Made by a program: the position numbers and the translations under genes. The notes beneath the pieces were generated by a model. That model saw nothing but the letters and a program-made list of their open reading frames with translations. It did not search any database and was not told the DNA's origin. Positions 1 through 12,670 of a DNA stretch of 64,000 nt are shown here, piece by piece. The DNA lies in NCBI GenBank assembly GCA_023159155.1, contig JAJNNX010000013.1, positions 434,001 through 498,000 of the forward strand, read 5' to 3'. This DNA comes from Ustulina deusta (Eukaryota; Ascomycota; Sordariomycetes; Xylariales; Xylariaceae). The first letter of the stretch is position 1. Every line of letters begins with the position of its first letter.

Positions 1-1001
1 TTGGAAATCTCGTAAAAACTCCAAACTCGTTGTATGTGGTTCGTAGAAAGCTAGGAAGTATGCTAATCAGAACACATTATATTGAGTATATTTCTGCCAT
101 CTGAACTAGATAGGAGCTATGTAATTGTATAGATAATGTCAACCACCCTGGTATTCTGCAAATGCTCATAAATGTATATCGACGAGTAAACAAATAGGCC
201 ACCGGGAGATCAATGTGATGCCATATCACCTCAAAGAACTATTCCAAGAATCTCCATCCATGATGCAACTCCCAAATCCAACCTGTTTTGCGCCACCATT
301 GTATAAAGCGTCGATTATATCGACGGTTTCTATATGCATTTGGTATTTTCGTTGTTTGGAGAAAAAAAAAACCGGTATTAGGTATCTCTGTCGCAAGCAA
401 TCCACAACCAATGCAAACCGTAGAAAAAAGGGTGGTCAAGAACAACAAGAAAAAAAAAAAAGAGCAAACGCATCTTGATGCATGAAACCAAGGTGCTGAT
501 GGGATAGAGCAGAAGTAGGCTCAGTTCCTTGTTGCCATGATCTGGAGAGAGCAGCGCTGAAAGAACAGAACATAATACGTCAGAAAGGAAGGTCACATCA
601 GCTATTATGCAGAATCACGTACTCCAATTTCTTGGGTGCCGAGGCTGGGAATAGCTGTGGGCGCTCATTGTTTCAATCATCCTGCATCCTTCGTCTACCA
701 AACGCGGCGTGGGGATAGAAGCTTCGATAGTCCATTTCAAGACATCGGAGCAACACCCCGCATCTGGCTGATGTAACAAAGGGTCTCGATTGGACCCCAA
801 GATAAGGATTCGAGCCCGGTTCCCCACGCTAGTATAACGATAGTAGAACGACCTTCTGCAAAGTCAAGGTAATTTAGACTAGATGGGAAGGCAAATATCG
901 AGCCTGCACCTGCCCAGCAATGCCCAGCAATGTCTAGCGCAGACCAACACAGGACGATGTGAAAATAGCACACTAGTTGCCTGCGAAATGCACACCGTTT
1001 T
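1..1001. other. Intergenic, no gene recognised
   Basis: I see no convincing coding region here. Open frames are short, overlap on both strands and have no recognisable product. It includes an A-rich stretch around 360-470, a small direct duplication of a 10-base word (tgcccagcaa) near 909-928, and tRNA-like fragments near 780-860 that do not fold into a complete tRNA. It probably contains the 3' flank of the minus-strand gene that ends at 1002. Confidence 0.6.
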
Positions 1002-2170
1002 CTAATAACGACTAAGCATAGGAGTCACGAGCTCAATGCTCTTGGGCCGCGAATAGGCTGGGGGGTTCCTCATCGGTAGCGGCCGATCTGATGTCGTCAT
1101 GCCACTGCCAGTATAATTGTAAGTAGAATACTGGTAGCCTCCGTCGTATGTCGAGGGATAAACATTGGGGGGTTGTGTATACGACGAGCTAGGGCTAGTA
1201 GCTGCGCTGCGGGTAAACGGCCAAATGCTGGCGTTCGTGGACACCGGGGATGGAGGGCTTGGAGGGCGTCGACTTAGTGATCTCAGCGCTGAGACGGCGC
1301 TAGTGTATTGGGAACTGGTGGGGGTGGTGGGAGGTGAGAAATAATTTGAACTGGGGCGAGACGGCGATGCCCGCGGGATGATGTCTCGAGGTTCTGGGTT
1401 TCCGGAGGCATAAAATGGTAAGCTTCCACTACTATGGCCGCCATGCGTTCCAACCGATGAGTGCGACGATGTCGCATTTTGGTCATGCCTGCGACACCTG
1501 ACATGCAAGTAAGTAAGGTGTGCTATTTCATTGGATCGTCGGGCAAGGGCTTACGCCTCAGAGCAATATAGAAACCTCTCGTCCTGCGCGATGAACTGTT
1601 TCTCGCAGGTCATGCTATACGCCCAGTCAGTAAGCACAATATTTGAATTCTGTGTGTGGGCAGAGAGTGTGGGGATGCAGGAACGAAAACAGGCGATGCT
1701 CATTGGGGTCGATCCAAGCTACCCACGCAATAAAACGTGGAGTGGACCATCAGTTACGCATCATGTGATGACGCAGCTTACACACGAGGCGTTTCAATGG
1801 CCTGCATGGGTTCTTTGGAGGGGATGATGCCGTGGTATCACTCGCAAGGTGGCGCCGAGAGAAGCCACCTGCATTCGGGATTCGGGGAGGACAAACGGTA
1901 AGGAAACACAAGTGAGAAACCGAGAGGTGTGGAGGCGTACCAATACTGCGGGAAGCTCTCTGCCTCATCCTCCGACCATTGCTGCTCCCATTCTCTTTCA
2001 CGATCCCTAGGGCTCTTGCCCAGTTTCTGTAGCCCCTGGGGAGTTGACTTTCTCGTCAAAGTCTGTGGCCGTCGTGACCGGGAGGCATCTGCAGCGCTAC
2101 CAGCCTTGCGGACGTCAGTCATAGACGAATTAGCCGAGGCATGGCCGGATTTTCTGCGATGGTGATGCAT
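1002..2170 (-). CDS. Ecl1-type life-span regulatory factor (small zinc-binding protein)
   Basis: Three exons (minus strand): 2170-1941, 1614-1555, 1497-1002. All phases agree and give 261 aa. The joined protein has the family signature: FPQYCMTCEKQF followed by YCSEACRRHDQ, so C77-x2-C80-x13-C94-x3-C98 can bind a metal. The remaining C-terminus is Ser/Pro-rich and probably disordered. The family (PF12855) includes fission yeast Ecl1, a small zinc-binding factor that prolongs chronological life span and responds to nutrient limitation. I infer the same general role, not a specific target. Intron 1 is 1615-1940 (GTACGC donor, TAG acceptor). Intron 2 is 1498-1554 (GTAAGC, CAG). The short middle exon carries most of the zinc motif, and the split motif itself supports the splice model. 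The start at 2170 gives a basic His/Arg/Ser-rich N-terminus; no upstream exon is evident. Confidence 0.85.
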
Positions 2171-5100
2171 CGAGGCTGTAGGTGATGCGATGAAAGATGG
2201 ATGCGGCCTGGCCAGCTAGGTTCGTAGGGGTCCTTGTTAACCAAGACCCTGGGGAGGGGCTGAAGCGGGGTGCTCTGCAGCTTCAGGAAAGGAGTGATAA
2301 GATCGCGTTGCTATCTTATAGGTCTACTCCTAAGGTTACAGGATGACGAGGCCACTGGGAGATGCTGAAATATTTGCCGAGCTTTTGGAATAGTGTGGGT
2401 TGGCTTTTGCTCCGAAGTCCTGGTACAATTGGCGAAGCGTCAGGGATGGCAAGATAGACGGGGAGAGATAGCATATATGTTCAAGACTTCGAAATTGGCG
2501 TGAGAGGAAATATCGTAAGAATGATGCGACGGAGGAAATCCTTGTTGAGTTAATAAGTACGATGGAGACAAGGAATATCAGTATGCCACAATATAATGTG
2601 GTATGCCGTGATATGAGTGTCGAGCACCACGTAATTTCGTGATATGACGATATTGACGGCAGCAATATAGAAAGCCCCGCTAGCCGGTACGTAGACCGGA
2701 ACCAACTGCACGTGGACTCGTCTGAATCAAGCACAGAGGTAAAACGGAACTCGATTGTACCAACTCAGCACGTAGTCGTGGCCAAATATTAGGTCGGACC
2801 CGGTGCTTGATGGGCGGAGTGTGGACTTGGGGCACTCTCAAAGATATCTGGGGTGATGGAGCTGGGAGTAAGTGACCCGTTGGTTCGACAAGATACAGTG
2901 GAGTGACTCGGCCAGACAATTGGTAACGAAACTAGCAATACTAGAGCACGAGCGGCCAATTCCGTATGATAGACGTCTTGAAGAGTTGGCACCTCTGCTT
3001 CGAAAGCAACACGGAGGGACACTGGGACAAGCTCAAGTTGGAAGAGTTAAGAGGTTAAGCTATGATGATGCGTGAGGGAGCGAGAGGAAGGAAAGGCGAA
3101 GCCCCGCGGGCACGAAACGATAATATACTACGGGAGGTAGGCATCTGGTATCTGGACCCCTACACCAAAAAGGATGGTACCTTGTCACTTCCTTAGCTGT
3201 TAGACAACCTGGTTGGTGTTTTCGGGGGCCTGGCACAGATAGCGAGGGCTAGGTACTACCTAGGCACGGTGGTAATGCAGGTCGCAGTCAATCCATGCAG
3301 CTCAGGTGGGTATTCACTATATGGGTCTGATATGGGTACTAGGTCAGTGACAGCAAGCCACACATAGTATTCAGGTACCACAAGGTTAAGGTTAAGTATT
3401 CCTAGGCAGTAATGATACCGCTAGAATACCTATATACGCAGTATTATGGGGTTAATTGTGAGCCTGTCTAAGCGCTAGACAAGCGATGACTCTTCTATTA
3501 AAATAAAACAAAAATGATAATAAGATAATATGTCATCTATCTACTACCGGTATACTGCAACTATCTAGGCATTCTTACCTGAGGATTGTCCAACAAGGTG
3601 TTTGTGTTAGAAAGAAAGCCGAAAACGGAGCTGGTGTGATGAATTCGTCAACAACCCATGGCAAGTTATCATCTGCATGTCTCAGCCATCATTGCCTGCT
3701 GCCGAACCCTCTTCTCTGGGACAAACCGACATTTCTGCGGCGTAGATGATGAGTAAGACCCGGTATAAAAATGAACGCGATAAAATTTTTCAATCTGTTT
3801 TACCTTCGGTGACCTCAACGGTGGGCCGTGATACCTAATCAAAATTGTTGGCTGGAATGAGAAGCCTTTTGCACGGGTTGTTTTAACGGTGTTCGTTGGC
3901 TGGCGTTACACGCCCGTCTGGGGCTAGTACAACGATAGTTTTAATGGGTTGAGGGGGTCGATGGGGATGGAGGGGATGGAGGGGGTATGGTCTAGAATTA
4001 GGAAACAAGGGTGAGGGAAAAAAATTTCACGCTTGTTTTCCGGGGCGTCGTATGCCGCTACAATTTTCTGCATTTATTGCATCCATTGCCTCTGACATCT
4101 AGGTAGTGTAGTTGGTAGGTCCCTATAAAACACCGTGACTTTACTCAACCTGTCACCTTCATCAGCCTTTGACACAACCGTGATGTATTACTGTAGCACT
4201 ACCTATGCAAGGTAGTATTTAGCATTTATATCCAGCTTCAAGTGCTAGGTACCATGTTTTTGGTATGCAATGTTTGTAGGTAGTATCGCCTGGTAGTATA
4301 CAGGCAATAGGTGACAGTTAGGTAAGACATGGTATACTTAGGTAATATTCGTTGTCGAAGAGCCCTTATTATTAGGTAGTAAAAATACTCGGCCTAACGG
4401 ATGGAGTCTTGTTTTCGGTTCTTATAGGTACCTATTTTAATGTCCATTGTCATACCTACCTTCCTACAAAGAATGAACAATGCTCCCCAATGCCACATGT
4501 CACGGCGTGATGAGGCTCGCATTCTCTCCACTAGCACCCACTAGGCGGCTCTCTGAGCTCCGTGCACTTGGGGATAAGTCTGGTCGCGGGAAGATCAACT
4601 TGCATCCGGTACCTTGTTGGCAGCACGTTGATTGCATGAGATAAAGACAAATGCTACATAGACCGACATGTTCCATAAGGCTTCGAAATCGCTACAAGAA
4701 TGTTTCCATTAGCGATGTGCCTCAAAGGTGCTGTGTATTGGGTATTCCGTGTATGCGCCCAGCCGTCTTGTGCATCTGCACATATGACAGGATACGTGAA
4801 GCCGGTAAGGTTAGGTAGGCACGCTATACTGGGAGCCGAGATTGGTGGTGTCTTGGAATTATCAATGCAGACCTTGAAGCCCACTACTATACATAAATAT
4901 GGATCTGGCCCCTTCTCTCAGGAAAAAAAATATGATATCCTACATGTGTATAGTGGATGCAACTGTTGGTTGAGAGAGAGTTTTGAATTCCGGATCATAT
5001 TTAGCGGGGCTTATCTAGGTATATTAGGTACCTTGGGCACTTAGTCTACCTAGGCAGGTAGTGTGGTGTAAATACCGAGAGAGGGGCTCATTCTTTCCAA

Positions 5101-8100
5101 ACACGGATGCGTTCCTTGCAGTGGATTGGCTGAAATCTCGAGCTCATAGGCCTCGTTCACCCGGCGAAACCGTATAGGTACCTAGGTGTAATTGCGTGCT
5201 GCCAAGGCCTGATGGCACAGCCCTTACAGGGTTCTCCCCATTCACAACAGCATATCTGTATACTCCCTCTGCCCTGTGTGCGTTTTGCTAATAATGGCGA
5301 CGTCAAACACCGCGCTAGTTGGTACCAACAACTCAATGTTGAACGGCGCAATCATATCTCATCTTGGCCAGTACAGGCTGTATGCGGTGACCTCGTCACG
5401 TCATCCACAGGTTGGAGCACGTTTCGACTAAAGTTTTGAGCGTCTTACTTACATAGACCCATACTGGGTACGAGGTACTCCGTTGAGGGTCCTGCGCTAG
5501 ATATTCGTCGGCGTGGTGAAGAGAAAAAGGAAGACGAGCAAAATGGCCGTTCCAACGTTGCCCCGACTCTACCCGGCCTAGGCTGCCGCCTGGCGGGCAG
5601 GAACACACATTGGAGGGCAATGGGCGCCAAATTGTTCGCCGTCCTGCATCGATTGTCGAACCTGATTGGTGCGCCTGCTTCAACCCCCCCGTGGGTTTTC
5701 CATGTCTTTCTCCAGTTCTCTAAACCTGTTCTATACCAAGAAACACAAAATACTTCATCGGAACTCAGCAGCACAGGGGACAGAAAGACTCTCCGCGACC
5801 AATAGGACCAGCGAGGAAGCCCATGGGAAGACAGGCTCTTCCCTCCATTTCTACTAGTAGGCATTGAGTCCAGACAACTCTGACCAATCACCGGAGCTTG
5901 CCATGCCCTCCAGTTGTGTCACCTCTAAGCCTCATTTTCTAGCGCTATCATTTTCGCAAGACTCGCCGCAGGAGGCAGTTCAATTGTTTGTTTTGCCTAG
6001 GCATTGGCCTTGCTGCTGTCGAGAGTGGCGTAGCCTTTGATATGGTACCCCTCCTTAACCTGTTTCCGAGCTATTTACAGCGTTTCGCAGCTCCGACATA
6101 AAATGTGAATCATTGCCTTTTCCGTCTCCATTTGCATCGGACCGCTCATCACAGTTGATGAACAAATCGTGGGGGAGGGGTTTCAGCCATGATAAAGCAG
6201 GCCACGGCAGCTATATAATTCAATGCACCGCGATCCTGCATGGTCGAGGCACGTTGTCGTGGGATGATGTTGCTGATAGTGCGTGCTGCCCCGACTTGCA
6301 CGCTTAGCCTGCCGAGAATCCGATGTACACTAGTTGTTAATCTTGAGCACCTTGGTCGGTTAGTGAGTGACCTCGTCATTCGGCATCCCTCTTTCGACAC
6401 AGCAAGTCTCGTCATCCCACGTCCGCCTCCCAACCCCCTGTCTAGTCTATAGGTGCGAAAACCGACCCGAAGCAGGACGTTATGTGGAATATCCCAATAG
6501 TGATAGGGCGCTATTAGTCTATCGCAGCAGCCCATGTAACACCAAATATTCTCGAACACCTTGCTGTCCGCTGCAAGTTGCATCAACAAGGTTCCTATCG
6601 TTACCGAGCACTGCCTAGAGAAACAAGCCTGCTTCAAGGTCCAGTTTGTTGCACACAAATGCGGTACGCTAACCAGATGCAACAAGGTCGTCAATCATTT
6701 TAGCCTGGACCAATATCTTCTGATCAATCATATTTTCATACGAGAGAGGATTGATATTGAAGTGAGTGGTCGCACCACCATTCCCTGTGGCGCCACCCGA
6801 TTGTCTCCCCGCCTTGGGGTCTGCCGTGTCACCGAGGGACGGCCAACACAGGTCAGCGGCCGATATCTCTCTTGATATTGCTTGGTCAGGCGTTTCGTAG
6901 ATGGGTGAGTCAGCAGAACGACATTGACCAAACCCCCTTGATTACACGATCTTAACCAAACGAGCTGTCGACTATTGCGTTTTCCCGATCTGAGTAAATG
7001 GCGTGCAATTGCAATCCCTTTATATCTTTAATTTCTCAAGCTTGATGGTGTATCGACGGCGCCGACCCCCCTTCCTGTGAACTTCATGTATGCACCAACT
7101 TCGCATCGTGTCTTAGAACTGGACACTACCATCAGGGTTCGGTCCGGGGGGTTTTGATCCTGCTGGTACGACCTCGCCATCAACTTCTTCAAGCGGGCGG
7201 GCATTCCTGTAGTAGGGTAGCACGAAAAAGCACGCCGTTGTGTTTTTAACCTACTCAAGCACATTGCATAACTATAAACATGATGGTACGATACAATCTC
7301 CTCGTTATTCCAGATACTCAGAACTGTTACATGTCGGCCAGCCTTAGGGCATCACGAAGTGAACCCGTTGGGCCGCTATCTATGCACTTACTTAGTTCAG
7401 TTTATAGCATCACATCCCTGAACAGTTCTTAACAGATCCGACCTATGAATGGATGCATTGCGGATAGGATCGAGTGCTTTGGTGGCCTAAAGAGCGGGAG
7501 AGAATTGGTCGATTCCCCCCTTCCCCCCCTCCCGCCTATTCCTATTGCCGCTAAAATAGAAGAATCATATGAACATCGCCTTAGGTATGTAACATAACGG
7601 TATGCAAGATGATGCTGGGCAGCCGTCTGTCGACCCCTCAAATCTCGACTTCCGAGATCCTGCAGGTACCCTAGTCTCTCGAGTTCAGGGATAAAATGCT
7701 TATCAAAACAGAAGACGTTTAACGAGTGATCATATGGGGAGCGCACCGAGCCCAGATTTGGCATACCTACTTATCTATGGGTAGGTAGGTAGGTTACATG
7801 AAGGCCACAAATTAATTAGATCCCACCAGTTTTGAGCTTCAAGCATGATAATAACGAATCTGCTCCGCTCCCGGGCGAGATGAAAGCTAGGTCTGTACCT
7901 AGAGCAAGGAATAGACCCCTGGGTCGTGGGGGTTACCCATTCCGTGACCTAGCCTCGGTAGCCCCAGTCCGTACCGGTATACCGGATTCACACCTCTCGA
8001 GCTATGTTTCACCGGGACCTCAACTAAGTCCTACACATGAATGGAGAATTCATGACACGCATATGAGCCAGTGGTGCGGGTTCGCAGTCGATTTGCCGAT

Positions 8101-11100
8101 GAAGTGGTCAGCTCGGCAATCGTATTTCATTTACACAACCAATTTCTTCAGGCTCGGCCGTTTCTCGGGAGGCGAACCGAGCGTAGCGATCTTACCTCTT
8201 TACCTTGGAAGACTGGCATAGGTGACTCAGCAGCACCGACCGCCATGTCGCAGAGTATATCCCATTCTCAGGTTGAATTTTTGAGCCTGCGGTACCTATC
8301 TCGCCCACTATCTAGCCAAAGGTCACAAGATGACCAGGCTCCGATTTCGCATGATACACATTCACACCAAGAGGATCGATCCTGCACGGCTAAGACGAGA
8401 ACTAAGTAGTCTAGAGTGTAGCTATTTCATCTGGACTCCGGAAATTTTTCGAAATCATCATTTTACATTGCTCGATGACAGGCTAGGTTATTCCTCCCAA
8501 GGCGACAATTCGCGATCGCCTTTTTGGTGGAAGTACACACATGCTTCTATTTAGGAGTGTGCGAGATCAGGCGTTTTGTCGCCGTTCATGCTGTGGTCGC
8601 ATTCCTTTTTCCACCTGCGGTCACATTACACTGTTCACTCGAGCTGCTGTGTCACCTCCTGCTGACCCTCCCATCCCAACGCTTTCCTACTTGAACCTGG
8701 TAATATGACCCGTCCGACCCGACCAAAGTCTTGTTCCTGTCGTGCCCAATCACACGAAACAAAGCATACCACCCTCCCCTCGGCACGGATGACCTCATAC
8801 GCTTACGCCAATATATCGGTATTAACCGTGCGTCACAAGTTACTGTTGTCGTTGCTTTGTGCGAGTGACGACGTGACAGATGTTCTTACAGGTCGGTACA
8901 GTATGATGGCAAAAAATTCATTCTACTTTTTGAGACTAGGGTCATGTTTTCAGAACAGGAAACCTCTTGTCTGCGCCCGTAAGTAGTCGAGAATACAAAG
9001 GCCATGTCTATCTATAACAAGAGTCGAATAAGTACAGCCCATGAACCCCGCGCCCGACTACAGCTGCCGGGTGAATAAGAAGCTATAGCTGTGTTTCATT
9101 GCTGGTCTGCTAGTCAACAGTGGCGAATGGACTCGGGACACGAAGTTTTGGTCCTATCTCGAGACCAAAAGCAATCTATAATTAAAGTTTCTATAGATAG
9201 CAACCCACTTCAGCTTAGGCGAACGTTTTTATTTTATTTTAAAAAAAGCTTATGTTCGCCTTCATTACCGAGCCATGGGTATCCCGATTGCGCGCGCCGA
9301 CCTATCTATCTTAGCTCCGGCATCGGCCAGCTGGATTACCTGCCCTCTCTAGCTTCACGCTCTCGCGACGCTAATTGCCTACGTAGAGTTAGCGGCCTTG
9401 ACAATTCTAAGGCCAACGAGATAAGAGAGATGCCGCGCGGCTCCCGTCGCTGACTACTTCCCTGGGAGACCCCGAGTCACTGAACTTTCCAATTCGGGGA
9501 CGTGGGATGGCAAGCGCCGAGCGGTGTGGCAGGGGTTTTTTTTGGTCCGCGTCTTGGACACTTATGGGTGGGCTCTCTGGTGCGACGCAAGATATTGCGA
9601 GGATGTTTCCGTCAGCCGTTGCGCTCCCAAAGCACTTGCTGGTCTAGTGAAGTAGACTGGGGGGAGAGAGGGGGCTAGGCTTACGTCCTGCGTGGAACGG
9701 CAAAGGGTTGAGGGATGGTCGAGCAGTCGCTGGTTTGCGAGGAGGCTCTTATCTGGGTAGCCACGAACGGGAAGTCTTTCTATCGGGTCCTATCCAGAAT
9801 CGAGGCAGTGACGTGGATGCTCGGTGTGGTATATTGATTACGGCGGGTGAGATTACGTGGAGACGAGACTGGGATGAGAGACGGCTTTGCGACATCTGGT
9901 GAGGAGAGCACGTTGCTCGAAAGATACTAATTAATATCGGTGGTATCGGCACGCTGAAAGCTGCCTTGCTATGAAATGTCAGCCCGGCGTAACCGATTCA
10001 ATATAATGGGTAGATCCGGCAACGCGAAATAAAGGCGGCCGGGGGTCAAGGTACGAATATCCTTGAGCTGAAAAAACAATATTATGTTTCGTATGATAAG
10101 GTAACCTCCTCTAAGAGCCCAAAAACATCCTGGACGATAGACGGTTCCTTCCCGTAAGCCTGGGCGGTACAAGGTCATAGCCGAACCGGGGACGGGTGAC
10201 AGGAGGATGGATGCATGGATGGATGTGCCGACTTAACTGGATTCATCACGGATGACAAAAAGGCATCACACCATGTCTCGTGACGAAGCGGCCGTGTCCG
10301 GACCCGAAGCCCGGGACAGAAGCCCCCCGATTACATCCTGCCACACTTCACGGCCAACAGAGAACACGCAGCCTGAAATGGCGCGGCACGCCACGCCACG
10401 CCACGCCACGATCTTGGCTACGGTGCTTCGCGCGGTCGCAATACCCGATGTAGGTGTGCCCCCCACGGGTCTTACTAAGTATGTTCGTGGTAGATGATGC
10501 TTGACCTCGAATATTATAGCCTCGCCTTCAACTAAACCTGAGATTTCCCCACAAGGGAGCCTCGGACGAAATAGTTGGCCGAGACTTGTAGAAATAGGTA
10601 GCAACAGGCAGCTATCAAGGGGGGCATGAGCTCGTGACTGTTTTAGATTTGGGTGACTACTATTAGCTCACCAGAGAACTAGAACCAAGGGCGTGCTTTC
10701 TAAAGGCTATGCCTATCTTCTGTTTACATGTGCTTGTACGGCAAAAACATGTGACGGATATGGTAGTTGAGGTCCTAGATGTTCACGATCATGTGGGAGA
10801 TTGAACACCCATGAATCGACACGCAGGAAGAGTGATTCGAAATACTAAACCTACAATCTTGCGCATTGATGAATCTCTTGAACTTGCGGCTTAGCCTCGC
10901 TCCTTGAAGACTTGTACACGCCTCTGAGTTTGCCAGTAGGCCATCAATATAGATGTCCTAGGGGTTGATGCATTGCATGGTTGAAAGAACCCAGACCAGT
11001 AGCTTCGGTAAACGCATGCCTTTCGTTACGATTTCACTTTCACGGGCGCAAACGCATGTAACACGGTTGTATATTGAATGCGCGACAAAGGGCGAAAAGC

Positions 11101-11113
11101 CTCTCGGGTTTGA
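2171..11113. other. Long gene-free region, about 8.9 kb
   Basis: No open frame here gives a recognisable protein, and no pair of frames joins across good splice sites into one. Frames of 60-180 codons occur on both strands (for example minus 6149-6694 and plus 9091-9453) but their translations look like random composition, rich in Cys, Arg and Ser. The region mixes GC-moderate and AT-rich segments and holds scattered TAGGTA/TACCTA words (for example around 5170, 7765-7795), a G-rich stretch at 3953-3990 and a CACGC pentamer array at 10385-10408. I see no transposase, reverse transcriptase or terminal repeats by eye. It may be decayed transposon or intergenic DNA. Confidence 0.55.
10385..10408. 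repeat. CACGC pentanucleotide tandem array
   Basis: Nearly five uninterrupted copies of a 5-base CACGC unit. It lies in a gene-free region. It is probably a neutral microsatellite. Confidence 0.85.
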
Positions 11114-12670
11114 TCATGAGACGGAGGATATCGACGTTAAGAACGCCTGCAGAGCGGGGAACGCTTTCTGGATCGACTCTTCTCTAAATATTTGGTACAC
11201 CTTGTTCCAATTGCTTCCATAGGTGGGAGTGGGACTGGGGACTCCGGTCGGCTTGCCTGGCAGAGCAAGTATCTCCGCTGACCTTGACATGGCTAACATA
11301 TCAAGGTGGCAGTCTTCCCAAAACTGCCCAGTTACCTTCACAAATTCCGGTGATCTAGCAAGACTAGTCATGTCAAAATTCTTAGCTAAGGCATCCAAAA
11401 CTGCAGCGACAAAATAACCGTTTGGCCCGAAGGCGGGACCTTTCTGTAGAGCAACATTCGTACCATGCGACGCAGAATCTATGTTATGCCATTCATGCCA
11501 CATCGTCCGGAAGGCCCCCAGACGTGCCAAGCACTGAATATATAGCTGAAAACTGCGAGATTTCTCGGGGTTGATGTAGGACCGAAGGGAGAACGTTGAC
11601 TGGTCCTCACCGGGTATATAACCTGTGAGAAGCGAGAACACTGCTTCCAGTCTATTTGAGACGTTGAACTGGAATGCATGAGCATACATGGAATCTGAAG
11701 CTATTGAAGTCTCTAGTAGTTTCGTTAGGATGCAGTCGATGAAGTCGTCGTCGTAATCCCCATGCTTAAGCCTCCTCTCGATATACCGCTGGGCTGTTAC
11801 GACGGCACTGCATCTGAGGGAAGTCCAAATGCCCAGCTCATAAAGTTTGGTTGATATAGGTAGCTTATACGGGTCCAAATTGATCAATACGTTATTTAGC
11901 AGTGATAGTAATCGAACGGGCTCGGTTTCGCGGAATGCAAAGAGAGATTCACAAAGCTCGTCGCTCCTTTCGGATAGTGCTTGACGACCTAGTGGGGATT
12001 GTATTGCCCTCGTTACCAATCGGTCGATTTCAGCGAAGGTCCGAAATCCGTGGAAAGTCATGTAGCTCGGTTCTCCCAGTCTTTCTAGGGACAGGCGATC
12101 GGCTAGTGATTTGTGGCGAAACCGCATGTATCTCATAGTATTGGGCGTGTCATGCCGTATAGAATGCGGTACTCCGTTCTGGTCGAGCACAGCGCTGAGG
12201 GTCTCTGCATAGGAGGCGGGCGTGCCGTGGGTGGACGCGTGGCCAACCGCATTTGGAATACTGGGTGAATCCAATAGAGCAAGGGCGAGGAGATCGAAGT
12301 CGGTAATATGCAATGGATTGAATCTATGGGCCGAGAAGGCCTTGAAGTTGGACTCGTACTCATCGTATTTCTTCTCGAAATCGGCAATGCGCTCTTTGAT
12401 GGGCTGCAGGCTGCGCTCTCTATGGGCGGCGGGCGTGTCAGGCTCGCCATCGAGCTGGGCGTCAAAGGCACGCACGCCCTTGGCGCCTTCGGCATCGAGG
12501 TCTAGAACGTGAGTCGAGAGATTGTAGATAGGGGTGTCCAGCTTCACGTGTACCAAGCCCGTTTTCCCCCTCCTCCACCTCCTGAACCGCATGTGGCGAG
12601 TTTGGCATTCCCACAACCGCGTGCTCACCTGGAGCTTTGGGAAGATTGACCGACCGCCGAGTCGTTGCAT
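11114..12670 (-). CDS. Probable mitochondrial helical-repeat protein, function unknown
   Basis: Single uninterrupted exon, 518 aa. The first 40 residues are strongly basic and lack acidic residues (several Arg, aromatic and hydroxylated residues), which resembles a mitochondrial targeting sequence. The rest looks alpha-helical, with Leu/Ala-rich amphipathic segments. I do not recognise a catalytic motif. The overall look (presequence plus a long helical body, no membrane span) resembles fungal mitochondrial expression factors of the PPR-like class, but no clear 35-residue repeat is visible, so this is a guess. The gene stands alone between two gene-poor stretches (8.9 kb upstream in coordinates, 5.5 kb on the other side). 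It keeps an intact 1.5-kb frame, so it is very probably functional. Confidence 0.75.
   Translation of the reverse strand: MQRLGGRSIFPKLQVSTRLWECQTRHMRFRRWRRGKTGLVHVKLDTPIYNLSTHVLDLDAEGAKGVRAFDAQLDGEPDTPAAHRERSLQPIKERIADFEKKYDEYESNFKAFSAHRFNPLHITDFDLLALALLDSPSIPNAVGHASTHGTPASYAETLSAVLDQNGVPHSIRHDTPNTMRYMRFRHKSLADRLSLERLGEPSYMTFHGFRTFAEIDRLVTRAIQSPLGRQALSERSDELCESLFAFRETEPVRLLSLLNNVLINLDPYKLPISTKLYELGIWTSLRCSAVVTAQRYIERRLKHGDYDDDFIDCILTKLLETSIASDSMYAHAFQFNVSNRLEAVFSLLTGYIPGEDQSTFSLRSYINPEKSRSFQLYIQCLARLGAFRTMWHEWHNIDSASHGTNVALQKGPAFGPNGYFVAAVLDALAKNFDMTSLARSPEFVKVTGQFWEDCHLDMLAMSRSAEILALPGKPTGVPSPTPTYGSNWNKVYQIFREESIQKAFPALQAFLTSISSVS

Noticed and set aside
780..865. tRNA-like pieces: TTCGAGCCC box-B-like word on plus and a TAGTATAACGATAGTA D-arm-like word downstream
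   Set aside because: The order and strands do not assemble into one tRNA, the T-stem does not pair well, and the putative anticodon stem has mismatches. A tRNAscan-SE run would settle it; a score above threshold would overturn this.
5445..5891. 148-codon minus-strand open frame
   Set aside because: Composition is Ser/Arg-rich without any recognisable motif and is overlapped by plus-strand frames. No splice-linked neighbour.
6149..6694. 181-codon minus-strand open frame
   Set aside because: Random-looking composition rich in Cys/Arg/Thr, overlapped by open frames on the other strand, no domain.
2171..11113. Transposon or retroelement genes
   Set aside because: No reverse transcriptase, integrase or transposase motifs, no long terminal or inverted repeats seen by eye. 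A RepeatMasker/LTRharvest search could still find strongly decayed copies.
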